From positions 1,302,001 to 1,366,000 of the forward strand of contig NC_015172.1 of the NCBI RefSeq assembly GCF_000190635.1: 64,000 nucleotides of DNA, read 5' to 3'. Below the pieces are notes generated by a model. It had not been told where the DNA came from, did no database searches, and was given only the letters and a program-made list of their open reading frames with translations. The translations under genes were made by a program, and so were the position numbers. Origin of the DNA: Syntrophobotulus glycolicus DSM 8271. GTDB taxonomy: Bacteria; Bacillota; Desulfitobacteriia; Desulfitobacteriales; Syntrophobotulaceae. Positions 25,890-33,944 of this stretch are shown here, piece by piece (within the stretch, counting starts at the first letter, position 1; each line of letters opens with the position of its first letter).

Positions 25890-26375
25890 ATGGATTCTGC
25901 TTATCCAGCTGCTTTACTTGAGATGGGAACATCCCTTGCGGCATTGGCCGTTAAAGGGACGGCGTCAGCGGTAAATACAAAAATTAAAACGATTAAAGAC
26001 GAAAAAAATATTGAGAAAGTACGATCCACCTACGATGAAATTATTAATGAGCTGATTTCTGAGAGAGAAGAAGCTGTCAGGATTGCTCAGGTCTATAAAG
26101 TTGAATTGGATAGAATTCAAATTAGTGATGAAGATATCAAGCATCTCCATAATACTGTTGAACGTATTTTGGAAATCTTAAAGATAATGAACTCTACTGC
26201 GCCTATTGAGACCTTTGAACAACTGAAAGAGCTTATTAGTGTAGATACTTTGAAAGCGATACAATTGCTAGGGTTTAATTACAAAGCTGCGATCGGTGAG
26301 CCGTTGACTGAACTTTGTGCAAGTGCAATTTTAGCTAAAACAAAATCAACCTCTAACCCAAGCAAAAAACGATGA
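25890..26375 (+). CDS. Helical protein of unknown function
   Basis: A 161-residue protein after GAGGAGGG. The first ~25 residues are small and hydrophobic (LLEMGTSLAALAVKGTASAV), followed by a long charged helix rich in Glu, Lys and Ile (about 35-100, KNIEKVRSTYDEIINELISE) that looks like a coiled coil, and a helical C-terminus. No catalytic motif or known family is seen. It might associate with membranes through the N-terminal segment. Confidence 0.7.
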   Translation: MDSAYPAALLEMGTSLAALAVKGTASAVNTKIKTIKDEKNIEKVRSTYDEIINELISEREEAVRIAQVYKVELDRIQISDEDIKHLHNTVERILEILKIMNSTAPIETFEQLKELISVDTLKAIQLLGFNYKAAIGEPLTELCASAILAKTKSTSNPSKKR

Positions 26376-26507
26376 GGAAGTACCTTCCCTCTGAAGCATT
26401 AGGCTATGCCAAGGGAGGTTACCAATATGAGAAGCAGCCGGTTAGGTTACGCATGAGGAGATGGTATTGTTACTCAACGGTCAAACGCCCTTGATTCAAT
26501 TCCGGCA

Positions 26508-26537
26508 TTGACAAGACGATTTCCGCGGTGCTATACT
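26508..26537 (+). promoter_or_regulatory. Promoter of the B12-controlled operon
   Basis: TTGACA, 18 bases, TATACT. The predicted transcription start near 26544 lies directly at the 5' edge of the cobalamin riboswitch, which strongly supports it. Confidence 0.8.
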
Positions 26538-26550
26538 GGGCTCAAATTGA

Positions 26551-26716
26551 ATATCGGATACAGGTCATGGAAGTTGGGTGTGAATCCCACGCAAGGCCGT
26601 TGCTGTAATTCGCCAATGCATTTGGCATAAGTCACTGGAAGAGATTCCGGGAAGGCGCCAAGGGCTGCGTTTTTGAAGGGAACGCGGGCGATAAGTCAGA
26701 ATACTTGCCTGTTTCC
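26551..26716 (+). ncRNA. Cobalamin (AdoCbl-type) riboswitch
   Basis: The order of conserved blocks is diagnostic: CGGATACAGGTCATGGAAG, then GGGTGTGAATCCCACGC, GGCCGTTGCTGTAA, a CACTGGAAG stretch and finally GCGATAAGTCAGAATACTTG-CTGT, which matches the B12-riboswitch core including the B12 box region. It binds adenosylcobalamin or a related corrinoid and switches off the downstream genes. The presumed output is the terminator at 26834-26864, ~85 bases before the cobaltochelatase gene. Confidence 0.95.
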
Positions 26717-26833
26717 TACTGCGCTTTTTCGCGCGGTGCATATAGCCCTGCGGACTACCGGGGTCATAAATGCGAAGAGGACATGTCTGCCCTTTTATGG
26801 ACAGAGGCATGTCGCGGTTTCGTACATAAACTT

Positions 26834-26864
26834 ACGTCTGCAAGATGAGTGCAGACGTTTTTTT
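26834..26864 (+). terminator. Riboswitch expression-platform terminator
   Basis: ACGTCTGCA-AGATGAG-TGCAGACGT, a perfect 9-bp stem, is followed by TTTTTT. Its place between the riboswitch and the first gene makes it the likely switch. Confidence 0.85.
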
Positions 26865-26969
26865 CTTGTCTCGGTTTTGTTTTTGCCGGTGAGAATGTCG
26901 GTTGAATTTTCTCATCAGCGATAAAAGCATAAACAACAAAAAGGGAGAATGGAAAAGGGAGAATGGAAA

Positions 26970-27872
26970 ATGAACAAACACGCTAAAAAAATCTCAACTC
27001 TGCTGCTTACCCTGTCCCTATGCCTGCTGACGGCAGCGGGTTGCTCAAAGGCGGCCAGTCCGTCCGGGACAAGCTCCGCGGCCAATTCCTCAAAACCGGT
27101 TCTGCTGGTTGTCAGCTTCGGCACCAGCTACAATGACAACCGAGATTTGTCTATAGGCGGGATCGAAAAGGCGCTGCAGACGGCGTATCCGGACTATGAA
27201 GTCCGGCGTGCCTTCACGAGCCAGATCATTATCGATAAGCTCAAGGAGCGCGACAAAATCGAAATTGACAATGTGAAACAAGCGATGGACCGTCTGGTGG
27301 CCGACGGCGTGAAAAAGGTCGTCATCCAGCCTACCCATGTCATGAGCGGTTTTGAGTACGATGACGTCATCGCCGAAGTCAATACCTATCAGGATAAGTT
27401 CGACAGCTTCAAGCTTGGTAAATCACTGCTGAGCACCGACGATGATTACAAGGAGCTTGTTTCGGTCCTCACTGCGGAAACAAAAGCCTATGATGTTGAT
27501 GGAACGGCCGTCGTGTTCATGGGCCACGGCACCGAGCATCAGGCCAATGCCACCTACGGGAAGGTTCAGCAGTTCCTGACTGATGCCGGTCAAGACAACT
27601 ACTTCGTGGGGACAGTTGAGGCGGAGCCCGCTTTGGAAGACGTGATTGCCCTTGTGAAAGCTTCCGGGGCCAAAAAGGTAGTGCTGGAGCCGCTCATGAT
27701 CGTAGCGGGCGACCACGCCAACAATGATATGGCCGGCGACGAAGAAGGTTCCTGGAAGACCGAATTCGAGAAGGCGGGCTTTGAGGTCGAATGCGTCATC
27801 AAGGGCCTGGGCCAGTTTACGGGTATTCAGAATCTGATCGTCAAACATGCGGGCGAAACGATAGCCCAGTAA
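26970..27872 (+). CDS. cbiK: Exported CbiK-type sirohydrochlorin cobaltochelatase lipoprotein
   Basis: A 300-residue chelatase that begins with a signal peptide and lipobox TAAGC (Cys25); the start at 26970 follows GGGAGAATGG. CbiK blocks: LLVVSFGTSYNDNRDLSIGG at the start of the mature part, PTHVMSGFEYDD, VFMGHGTEH (His186), TVEAEP (Glu217, Glu219) and VAGDHANNDMAGD (His249). The two His and the Glu match the metal-binding triad known in CbiK. Cytosolic CbiK inserts cobalt into sirohydrochlorin for B12 synthesis; an exported form (CbiKP of Desulfovibrio) is known and is suspected of metal or heme transport work. Here it leads a riboswitch-controlled operon with an ABC importer. Confidence 0.92.
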   Translation: MNKHAKKISTLLLTLSLCLLTAAGCSKAASPSGTSSAANSSKPVLLVVSFGTSYNDNRDLSIGGIEKALQTAYPDYEVRRAFTSQIIIDKLKERDKIEIDNVKQAMDRLVADGVKKVVIQPTHVMSGFEYDDVIAEVNTYQDKFDSFKLGKSLLSTDDDYKELVSVLTAETKAYDVDGTAVVFMGHGTEHQANATYGKVQQFLTDAGQDNYFVGTVEAEPALEDVIALVKASGAKKVVLEPLMIVAGDHANNDMAGDEEGSWKTEFEKAGFEVECVIKGLGQFTGIQNLIVKHAGETIAQ

Positions 27873-27887
27873 TGAAAGAAAATATGA

Positions 27888-27917
27888 CTTCCGGCCGGTT
27901 TTTCAGCCGGCCGGAAG
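27888..27917 (+). terminator. 11-bp perfect hairpin after cbiK
   Basis: CTTCCGGCCGG-TTTTTCAG-CCGGCCGGAAG. No T run follows, so it probably protects the cbiK transcript or lowers expression of the genes after it rather than fully terminating. Confidence 0.55.
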
Positions 27918-27977
27918 AGTCGTTTCATACCTTTGGGATCCCACGGCGACAAGACTTGATCTCAGGAGAATGATAAA

Positions 27978-28499
27978 ATGAAGAAAGCCTTGATCTATCT
28001 GCTTACAGCCGTACTTGCCTGTATCCTGTCCATAGGCTGCGGCACGAATGCTCCGCCTGACGCAAACGGGACTCCTCCGCCAGCCACAAGCGGGGAACAG
28101 ACCCCCGCCCAGAGCGAAAAACCGAAGCCTGTCTATGGGAACCAGATCAAGGACGGAGCCTACAAGATCGAAGTTTCGTCCAGCTCCTCGATGTTTCGCA
28201 TTATCGACGCACAGCTGACAGTGGCGGGCGGAGAAATGTCCGCCGTCCTGACCCTAAGCGGAGACGGCTATGAGAAGCTGTATATGGGCACCGGCGAGGA
28301 AGCGCTTAAAGATACCGGCGACAACTGCATCTATTTTCGGGAGAACGCGGAGGGAAAGTATACGTATAAAGTGCCTGTGGCGGCGCTCGATCAGGACATT
28401 CCCTGCGCCGCGTGGAGCATCCGAAAGAAAACCTGGTACGACAGGGTTCTGGTGTTCCAGTCGTCGCTTATCCCTAAAGACGCAATGACAGCGGAATAA
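27978..28499 (+). CDS. Lipoprotein with NEAT-like beta domain in the B12 operon
   Basis: A 173-residue lipoprotein (signal peptide with lipobox SIGC, Cys21), a Pro/Thr-rich linker and one beta-rich domain from about residue 50: IKDGAYKIEVSSSSSMFRI, AQLTVAGGEMSAVLTLSGDG, YEKLYMGTGEEALKD and later WYDRVLVFQSSLI. It shares spacing and motifs (DG-Y-IEV, LTVAGG, Y-E-) with the next gene, so the two are related. Their strand pattern recalls NEAT/iron-transport-associated domains. Context suggests binding of a tetrapyrrole or cobalt compound outside the cell; this is inference. Confidence 0.75.
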   Translation: MKKALIYLLTAVLACILSIGCGTNAPPDANGTPPPATSGEQTPAQSEKPKPVYGNQIKDGAYKIEVSSSSSMFRIIDAQLTVAGGEMSAVLTLSGDGYEKLYMGTGEEALKDTGDNCIYFRENAEGKYTYKVPVAALDQDIPCAAWSIRKKTWYDRVLVFQSSLIPKDAMTAE

Positions 28500-28509
28500 A
28501 GCCAGAATA

Positions 28510-28544
28510 CAGGAGCAGCGCCAGCGGGTTCGCGGCTCCTGTTT
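28510..28544 (+). terminator. Hairpin between the two surface-protein genes
   Basis: CAGGAGC and GCTCCTG pair across an 18-base GC-rich loop, followed by TTT. A weak or partial terminator. Confidence 0.4.
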
Positions 28545-28570
28545 CCCCTTGTTGGGGTGAGGATAGATTT

Positions 28571-29080
28571 ATGAAAAAGTACTATTTTTTGATCGTACTG
28601 TTGCTGATTGCGGCACTGCCGGTTCAGGCAAGGGCCGCTCAGCTGCCTGCGGATGGGCAGTACATGATAGAGGTGACGCTGGTGGGCGGCACAGGCAGAG
28701 CGGCAGTGGAGTCTCCCGCAAAGCTGACGGTCGCAGGCGGAGCGGCGATAGCCGCCGTCGTTTGGAGCAGCCCCTATTATGAGGAGATGCAGGTAGACGG
28801 GATCACCTATCATCCTGTCCATGCCGGGGGGAATTCCACGTTCGAAATTCCCGTTGAATTTGACGAGGATATGAAGGTCAAAGCCCAGACCGTCGCGATG
28901 AGCGTGCCGCACGAAATCGACTATACCCTCCGTTTCGATGCGGCCACGCTAAAGCCGTCCGGCCGCAACCGGTTCCCCCTTACTCTGCCTGGGGCCGGAG
29001 TCGTGGCTGCGATTCTGATCATCGTATTGGCGGGTGTCTTTGGGAATAAAAAACGCCGCAGAGAAAACAGGAATCAATAA
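28571..29080 (+). CDS. Membrane-anchored NEAT-like surface protein
   Basis: A 169-residue protein with a cleavable signal (LIVLLLIAALPVQARA), a beta domain (about residues 25-125) and a C-terminal span GVVAAILIIVLAGVFG with a basic tail. The domain reads DGQYMIEVTLVGGTGRAAVE, SPAKLTVAGGAAIAAVVWSS, YYEEMQVDGITYHPV and TFEIPVEFDEDMKVKAQTVA. It parallels the preceding lipoprotein. Similar signal-domain-anchor proteins occur beside heme/corrinoid importers in Clostridia, and it may hand substrate to the binding protein encoded next, three bases downstream. Confidence 0.78.
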   Translation: MKKYYFLIVLLLIAALPVQARAAQLPADGQYMIEVTLVGGTGRAAVESPAKLTVAGGAAIAAVVWSSPYYEEMQVDGITYHPVHAGGNSTFEIPVEFDEDMKVKAQTVAMSVPHEIDYTLRFDAATLKPSGRNRFPLTLPGAGVVAAILIIVLAGVFGNKKRRRENRNQ

Positions 29081-29082
29081 AA

Positions 29083-30255
29083 ATGAAACGATATCTCGTT
29101 CTGATGCTTAGCGTAATCATGCTGCTCTCTATACTGCCCGGTTGTGCCGGCAGCCCGGTTAACACCGTCGTGAACAACGGCCTTGGCAACGACTGGCGGA
29201 TTGAGAGCAGCATGCCGCTGAAGTACGCGAAAAATTTCAGTGTGGATTACTATCACGGCGGTTATGCCTTAATCTCCATATCGGACGGCAGCCGCTATCT
29301 GGTCGTTCCCCAAGGCGGCGAGGTTCCGGCCGGCATAGATGCCGGGATCACGGTGCTCAGACAACCGATCAAAAAGATCTATCTCGTCGCAACTTCGGCG
29401 ATGTGCCTGTTTGACGCGCTGGATGCCCTGGACAGCCTCCGGCTGTCCGGAACAGAGGCTAAGGACTGGTCGATCGGCAAGGCAAGAGCGGCCATGGAGG
29501 CCGGTGATATTCTCTATGCAGGAAAATACAACGCCCCGGATTACGAGCTGATCATGGCCAGCGGCTGCGGCTTAGCCATTGAGTCCACCATGATAAACCA
29601 CAATCCGGAAGTGAAAGAAAAATTGGAAGATGTGGGGATACCGGTGCTGGTGGACCAGTCCAGTTACGAAGCACATCCCCTGGCCCGTACCGAGTGGATC
29701 AAGCTGTACGCGGCGCTTATGGGCAAAGAAGACAGGGCGGAGAAGCTTTTTGATGAACAGATCGCTTATCTGAACGAGGCCGCGAGCAAAGAAAACACCG
29801 GCAAAACGGTGGCGTTTTTCTATATCAGCTCCTCGGGTCGCGCTGTTGCAAGAAAATCGGGAGATTATGTGACAAAAATGATCGAGCTTGCCGGCGGCAA
29901 TTACATCTTTAAGAATCTGGGTGATCCGGATAAGGCCACGAGCACGGTGACACTGGAGATGGAGAAGTTTTACGCGACGGCCAAAGACGCCGATTATATC
30001 ATCTACAACAGTACCATCGGCGGCGAGATTTCCTCAATGGATGAGCTGTTAAGCAAAAACAGCCTGCTTCGTGACTTCAAAGCTGTGCAAAACGGCAATG
30101 TCTGGTGCACGGACAAGAATCTTTTTCAGGAGACGACCCAGCTCGGACTGATGATTTCCGATATCAGCCGGATGCTTGTCCAGGACGACGGGAGCCTGAC
30201 GAAGCTGAATTTCATGTACAAGCTTAAAGAAGATGACCATGGTCACACACAGTGA
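29083..30255 (+). CDS. BtuF/FecB-type substrate-binding lipoprotein
   Basis: A 390-residue ABC binding protein with lipobox LPGC (about Cys21). The periplasmic-binding-protein III fold shows in ILRQPIKKIYLVATSAMCLFDAL, ELIMASGCGLAIESTM, GIPVLVDQSSYEAHPL and EWIKLYAALMGKEDRA, then GDYVTKMIELAGGNYIF. It ends EDDHGHTQ, a possible metal ligand. With the FecCD-like permease and ATPase that follow, it forms an importer for a corrinoid, heme or iron-siderophore. Control by a B12 riboswitch favours a corrinoid or cobalt-tetrapyrrole. Confidence 0.92.
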   Translation: MKRYLVLMLSVIMLLSILPGCAGSPVNTVVNNGLGNDWRIESSMPLKYAKNFSVDYYHGGYALISISDGSRYLVVPQGGEVPAGIDAGITVLRQPIKKIYLVATSAMCLFDALDALDSLRLSGTEAKDWSIGKARAAMEAGDILYAGKYNAPDYELIMASGCGLAIESTMINHNPEVKEKLEDVGIPVLVDQSSYEAHPLARTEWIKLYAALMGKEDRAEKLFDEQIAYLNEAASKENTGKTVAFFYISSSGRAVARKSGDYVTKMIELAGGNYIFKNLGDPDKATSTVTLEMEKFYATAKDADYIIYNSTIGGEISSMDELLSKNSLLRDFKAVQNGNVWCTDKNLFQETTQLGLMISDISRMLVQDDGSLTKLNFMYKLKEDDHGHTQ

Positions 30256-30264
30256 GGAAATTAG

Positions 30265-31296
30265 ATGGGAATGCGAGACGAAGCGGCAAAGAGGCATTTG
30301 AGATACTGCGTAACACTGGCGATGCTCCTGATTCTCTTTGTTATCCTGGTTTTATTGAATATCGGCTTGGGCAGTGTGACGATACGGATTGGGGACATCG
30401 GCAGAATACTGCTGGGGCAGGGCGGAAACGGAACAGAGCATGACATCATCTGGAAGATTCGTCTGCCCCGTACGCTGGCCGGTATCATCCTCGGCGGCGC
30501 TCTGGCGCTGTCCGGTTTTTTGCTGCAAACGTATTTTAACAATCCCATTGCCGGACCCTATGTGCTGGGAATTTCCTCCGGCGCCAAGCTGGTGGTGGCC
30601 ATTGTGATGGTTACGGCCCTTATCCGGCACTGCGCGGTCAGCTCGGCGGCTTTGATCGCCGCGGCTTTTGTCGGGGCGATGATTGCCATGGGCTTTGTCC
30701 TGCTGGTGGCGAGAGCGGTGCAGAGCTCGGCCATGCTGATCGTCAGCGGCGTGATGATTGGTTATATCTGCTCGGCAATCACCGACTTCATCATCACCTT
30801 TGCCGACGACGCCAGCATCGTCAACCTGCATAACTGGTCCAACGGCAGCTTCTCAGGCACCGCCTGGGAGGATGTGCGTGCCATGGCAGTAGTGGTGCTG
30901 ATTGATTCTGTCCTTGTTTTTCTTCTGTCCAAGCCGATCGGCGCCTATCAGCTCGGGGAAAGCTATGCCCAGAATATGGGTGTGAATATTAAATTGTTCC
31001 GCGTTATGCTGGTGCTGCTCTCCAGCGTGCTGTGCGCCTGTGTCACCGCTTTTGCCGGTCCGATCTCCTTCGTGGGGATCGCCGTTCCGCATCTGGTCAA
31101 AGCGCTTTTGCGGACCGCAAAGCCGCTCCTTGTTATCCCCGCCTGTTTTTTGGGAGGGGCGATTTTCTGCCTGGGCTGTGATTTAATCGCGCGGACCGCT
31201 TTTGCGCCTTTGGAGCTCAGCATAAGCTCCGTAACCGCAGTATTCGGGGCGCCTGTCGTCATCGGGATTATGTTAAGGAAGAAAGAGCGTGGCTGA
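30265..31296 (+). CDS. BtuC/FecCD-family ABC permease
   Basis: A 343-residue protein with the eight to ten membrane spans of FecCD permeases. Landmarks: IWKIRLPRTLAGIILGGALALSG near residue 65, FFNNPIAGPYVLGISSGAKL-type substrate path (here YFNNPIAGPYVLGISSGA), and GPISFVGIAVPHLVKALL near residue 265, the loop that contacts the ATPase. Nine bases after the binding-protein gene and overlapping the ATPase gene by eight. Confidence 0.93.
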   Translation: MGMRDEAAKRHLRYCVTLAMLLILFVILVLLNIGLGSVTIRIGDIGRILLGQGGNGTEHDIIWKIRLPRTLAGIILGGALALSGFLLQTYFNNPIAGPYVLGISSGAKLVVAIVMVTALIRHCAVSSAALIAAAFVGAMIAMGFVLLVARAVQSSAMLIVSGVMIGYICSAITDFIITFADDASIVNLHNWSNGSFSGTAWEDVRAMAVVVLIDSVLVFLLSKPIGAYQLGESYAQNMGVNIKLFRVMLVLLSSVLCACVTAFAGPISFVGIAVPHLVKALLRTAKPLLVIPACFLGGAIFCLGCDLIARTAFAPLELSISSVTAVFGAPVVIGIMLRKKERG

Positions 31297-32410
31297 TATG
31301 GAATATTTTTTCCGCACGAGCCGTCTGGCGGTCGGCTATAACGGCAAGCCTCTGATCAAGGACATCGAGATTCGGCTCCAAAAGGGGCAGATCCTGACCC
31401 TGATCGGACCGAACGGCTCAGGCAAATCGACAATTCTGAAGAGCATAACCAAGCACCTGCAAAGCATTTACGGAACGGTTTATATCGATACCCGCTCCAT
31501 CGAGGAAATGAGCAGTAAAGAGCTGTCCTATCAGGTGTCCGTCGTCCTGACGGAAAGGCTCCGAACCGAGCTCATGACCTGCGAGGACGTCGTCGCGACT
31601 GGGCGCTACCCCTACACAGGGATGCTCGGCATACTTTCCCGGCAGGATAAGCTTCAGGTCCGCAAGGCGATGGAACTCGTGAACGCATGGGAACTGAAAG
31701 AAAGAGATTTCAGGCAAATCAGCGACGGACAGAGGCAGAGAATCCTGCTCGCGCGGGCCCTTTGCCAGGAGCCGCAGATCATCGTTCTGGACGAGCCAAC
31801 CTCCTTTTTAGACGTCCGCTATAAGCTGGAGCTGTTAAACATTCTGAGGACGATGGCCGAAGAACGCGGGATCACCGTCATTATGTCGCTCCACGAGCTT
31901 GAAATGGCGCAGAAAGTATCGGATTTGGTGGTATGCGTCAAAGGGGAAACCATTACGCACTTCGGAAGCCCGCAGGAAATATTCCAGAAAGAGCTGATCG
32001 GCGAGCTGTACGAATTGACCAACGGAAGCTATAATCCCCTCTTCGGGAGCTTTGAGATGGAGCGGCCCAAGGGAGAGGCCGGGGTCTTCGTGATCGCCGG
32101 CGGCGGAACAGGCGCCGCCCAGTACCGGACACTGCAAAAAAAGAGGATACCGTTTGTCACCGGTATCCTGCACGAAAATGACATCGACTATCAAATCGCC
32201 TCCGATTTGGCGGGGGAAGTGTTTTTTGAAAAGGGTTTCGAGAACATCGGGGAGGCCGTCTATCAAAGTGCGCTTCAGCGGCTCCGGTCTTGTGACACGG
32301 TCATCAACTGCTTGAAAAGCTACGGTGAAACCAATGGAAGAAATAAAGACCTGTACGCGGCAGCCCTGTCTCTGGGACTGAACATTGCGGACAACGCGGA
32401 CGCCCTGTAA
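31289..32410 (+). CDS. BtuD/FepC-type ABC ATPase with unusual C-terminal extension
   Basis: A 373-residue protein, probably starting at GTG 31289 (spaced after AAGGAAG). Residues 1-255 are a standard ATPase: Walker A GPNGSGKST, signature ISDGQRQR (ISDGQ rather than LSGGQ), Walker B IIVLDEPTSFLDVR and H-loop MSLHELEMA. Residues ~262-373 are an added domain starting GVFVIAGGGTGAAQYRTL and containing FVTGILHENDIDYQIASDLA and SCDTVINCLKSYGETN. Its alternating strand-helix pattern and glycine loop look Rossmann-like. FepC/BtuD proteins normally end near residue 260, so it may regulate transport or bind the imported ligand. Confidence 0.9.
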   Translation: MADMEYFFRTSRLAVGYNGKPLIKDIEIRLQKGQILTLIGPNGSGKSTILKSITKHLQSIYGTVYIDTRSIEEMSSKELSYQVSVVLTERLRTELMTCEDVVATGRYPYTGMLGILSRQDKLQVRKAMELVNAWELKERDFRQISDGQRQRILLARALCQEPQIIVLDEPTSFLDVRYKLELLNILRTMAEERGITVIMSLHELEMAQKVSDLVVCVKGETITHFGSPQEIFQKELIGELYELTNGSYNPLFGSFEMERPKGEAGVFVIAGGGTGAAQYRTLQKKRIPFVTGILHENDIDYQIASDLAGEVFFEKGFENIGEAVYQSALQRLRSCDTVINCLKSYGETNGRNKDLYAAALSLGLNIADNADAL

Positions 32411-32588
32411 CCAAACGGGAAGGACAATGCCTTTCTTCCGGCAACGATGCCTTACCTCATCTGCTCCATGCATTAAATTTTCCTGATATTTTTTGTGTTC
32501 TTGATCTATTCTGATCTGTTTGCCAGCACCCTATCTCGGTATTTGAATTCGGGTCTGCTTCCCTATACACTCTGCTCATTTCGGTACT

Positions 32589-32632
32589 AAGCGGTGGCTT
32601 TGAACGATGTAAAATTCAAATCCACCGCTTTT
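32589..32632 (+). terminator. Intrinsic terminator of the B12-controlled operon
   Basis: AAGCGGTGGCTTTGAA and TTCAAATCCACCGCTT pair (one mismatch) around ~10 bases, followed by TT and a mixed tract. Located ~180 bases after the ATPase gene. Confidence 0.7.
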
Positions 32633-32755
32633 CTCTATGGAAAAATATTTTTGTCTAATCGGGCTATTTATAGCTGAATGGGCTTGCCCTGCCAATAGGT
32701 ATGATTTAGTCTAGGAATAAATAAAGGAGATAGAGCCTGTTTTTTAAAACATGTA

Positions 32756-32771
32756 GTTAGATTTATCTAAC
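32756..32771. promoter_or_regulatory. Operator palindrome upstream of the AraC/ABC-pair locus
   Basis: GTTAGAT-TT-ATCTAAC, a perfect 7-bp inverted repeat with a two-base centre. It is identical at 15 of 16 positions to bases 1663-1678, in front of the ECF transporter. It lies ~200 bases before the AraC gene and directly upstream of an ABC ATPase remnant. Confidence 0.6.
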
Positions 32772-32796
32772 AATGTGTCAGGAGGAGTTATGGTGA

Positions 32797-32958
32797 CAAA
32801 TAGTCAACCATCAACTTTTTCCCGACAGTGTACAGGGCGAATGCCAAATGTTGCGTCTGCTTGCTGAAAATGGGCATATTGTGATCGCCGTGACCCATGA
32901 CAGTGAGTTGCTGGAGTGCTGCACCGACAAGATTTTGCGATCGGAGGGGAATGCCTGA
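32797..32958 (+). pseudogene. 3' remnant of an ABC/ECF-type ATPase
   Basis: This frame reads ECQMLRLLAENGHIVIAVTH then DSELLECCTDKILRSEGNA and a stop that overlaps the AraC start. IVIAVTHDSELL is the H-loop region of an ABC ATPase and CCTDKIL-LEGN its following strand, so only the C-terminal ~45 residues remain. An ATG at 32790 with GGAGGAG runs in another frame. Probably an ECF ATPase was lost from this locus; compare the AraC/ECF pair at 0.6-4.5 kb. Confidence 0.7.
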
Positions 32959-33938
32959 TGACGAAAGATATGATCAATATGGGAAGCAATGTCGAAGTGA
33001 TTACCGGAAGCGACAATACGGCCGTGATGCAAGCAAGAAGCGCCAGCGGCATGGGAACCATGACTTTAAACGAAGTCTTGCCCGGGATACAAATCATCAA
33101 TAGCGACTTTCATATGCGCGAAATTAAATCGGAATTTGTTTCAAAAGCAGAAGTCTTTTGCGTAGACCACTGTCGAGAGGGGAGAATCGAGCAGGAAATC
33201 AAGCCGGGGGTTTTCCGGTATGCAGAGGCAGGGGACCTGCGTATTGACAACCGCACACGGCACAACACGGATTTTTATTTTCCCTTGTCCCATTATCATG
33301 GAATCAGTGTCGGTTTTGAGCCTGCCGCTGCCGACGCAAGTCTCCGGAAACTGTTTGCAGATTTCCCCGTGTCGATCACGCGGCTGCGTCAAAAATTCTG
33401 TTCTGTCAGTGACTGCTTCTTTATCCGGGGTGAAGCAGATATTGAGCATATTTTTTCCGAGCTGTACAATGTGCCACAAAATGTAAAAAGACACTATTTG
33501 ATCATAAAAATTTTGGAGCTGCTGCTCTATCTGGGGGGTCTGGAGACAGAGAACGGCAGTGCTCAGCGCCCTTATTTCTATAAGTCGCAAACTGAGAAAG
33601 TTAAAGCGATCCATGTGCTGCTGTCCGAGGATTTGCGGCTCCGCTATACTCTTGACGAGTTGACACAGCGCTTTAATATGCCGCTGACAAGAATGAAAAA
33701 CTGCTTTAAAGCGGTTTATGGAAAGTCGATTTATTCCCATCTTCGTTCCTTGCGCATGAACAGGGCGGCAACGCTGCTCCGCACCACAACGATGAGCATT
33801 TCGAAGATAGCGGGGGAAGTTGGCTATGACAGTCCGAGCAAATTTTCATCGGCGTTCAAAGATGAGATGCACATTCTTCCCCTCGAATATCGAAACACAA
33901 GGGAAGACGACGATTGGGAAAGCAAGATAAAGGGGTGA
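32958..33938 (+). CDS. AraC-family regulator of the ABC pair
   Basis: A 326-residue protein; ATG at 32958 after GGAGGGG, overlapping the stop of the ATPase remnant. The C-terminal ~100 residues are a double HTH: LRYTLDELTQRFNMPLTRMK, SLRMNRAATLLRTTTMSI and KIAGEVGYDSPSKFSSAFKD. The N-terminal ~220 residues are of the siderophore-type AraC regulators (YbtA-like) by context only. It is seven bases from the ABC transporter pair it presumably controls. Likely ligand: the transported siderophore or metallophore. Confidence 0.9.
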   Translation: MTKDMINMGSNVEVITGSDNTAVMQARSASGMGTMTLNEVLPGIQIINSDFHMREIKSEFVSKAEVFCVDHCREGRIEQEIKPGVFRYAEAGDLRIDNRTRHNTDFYFPLSHYHGISVGFEPAAADASLRKLFADFPVSITRLRQKFCSVSDCFFIRGEADIEHIFSELYNVPQNVKRHYLIIKILELLLYLGGLETENGSAQRPYFYKSQTEKVKAIHVLLSEDLRLRYTLDELTQRFNMPLTRMKNCFKAVYGKSIYSHLRSLRMNRAATLLRTTTMSISKIAGEVGYDSPSKFSSAFKDEMHILPLEYRNTREDDDWESKIKG

Positions 33939-33944
33939 TCTGTT

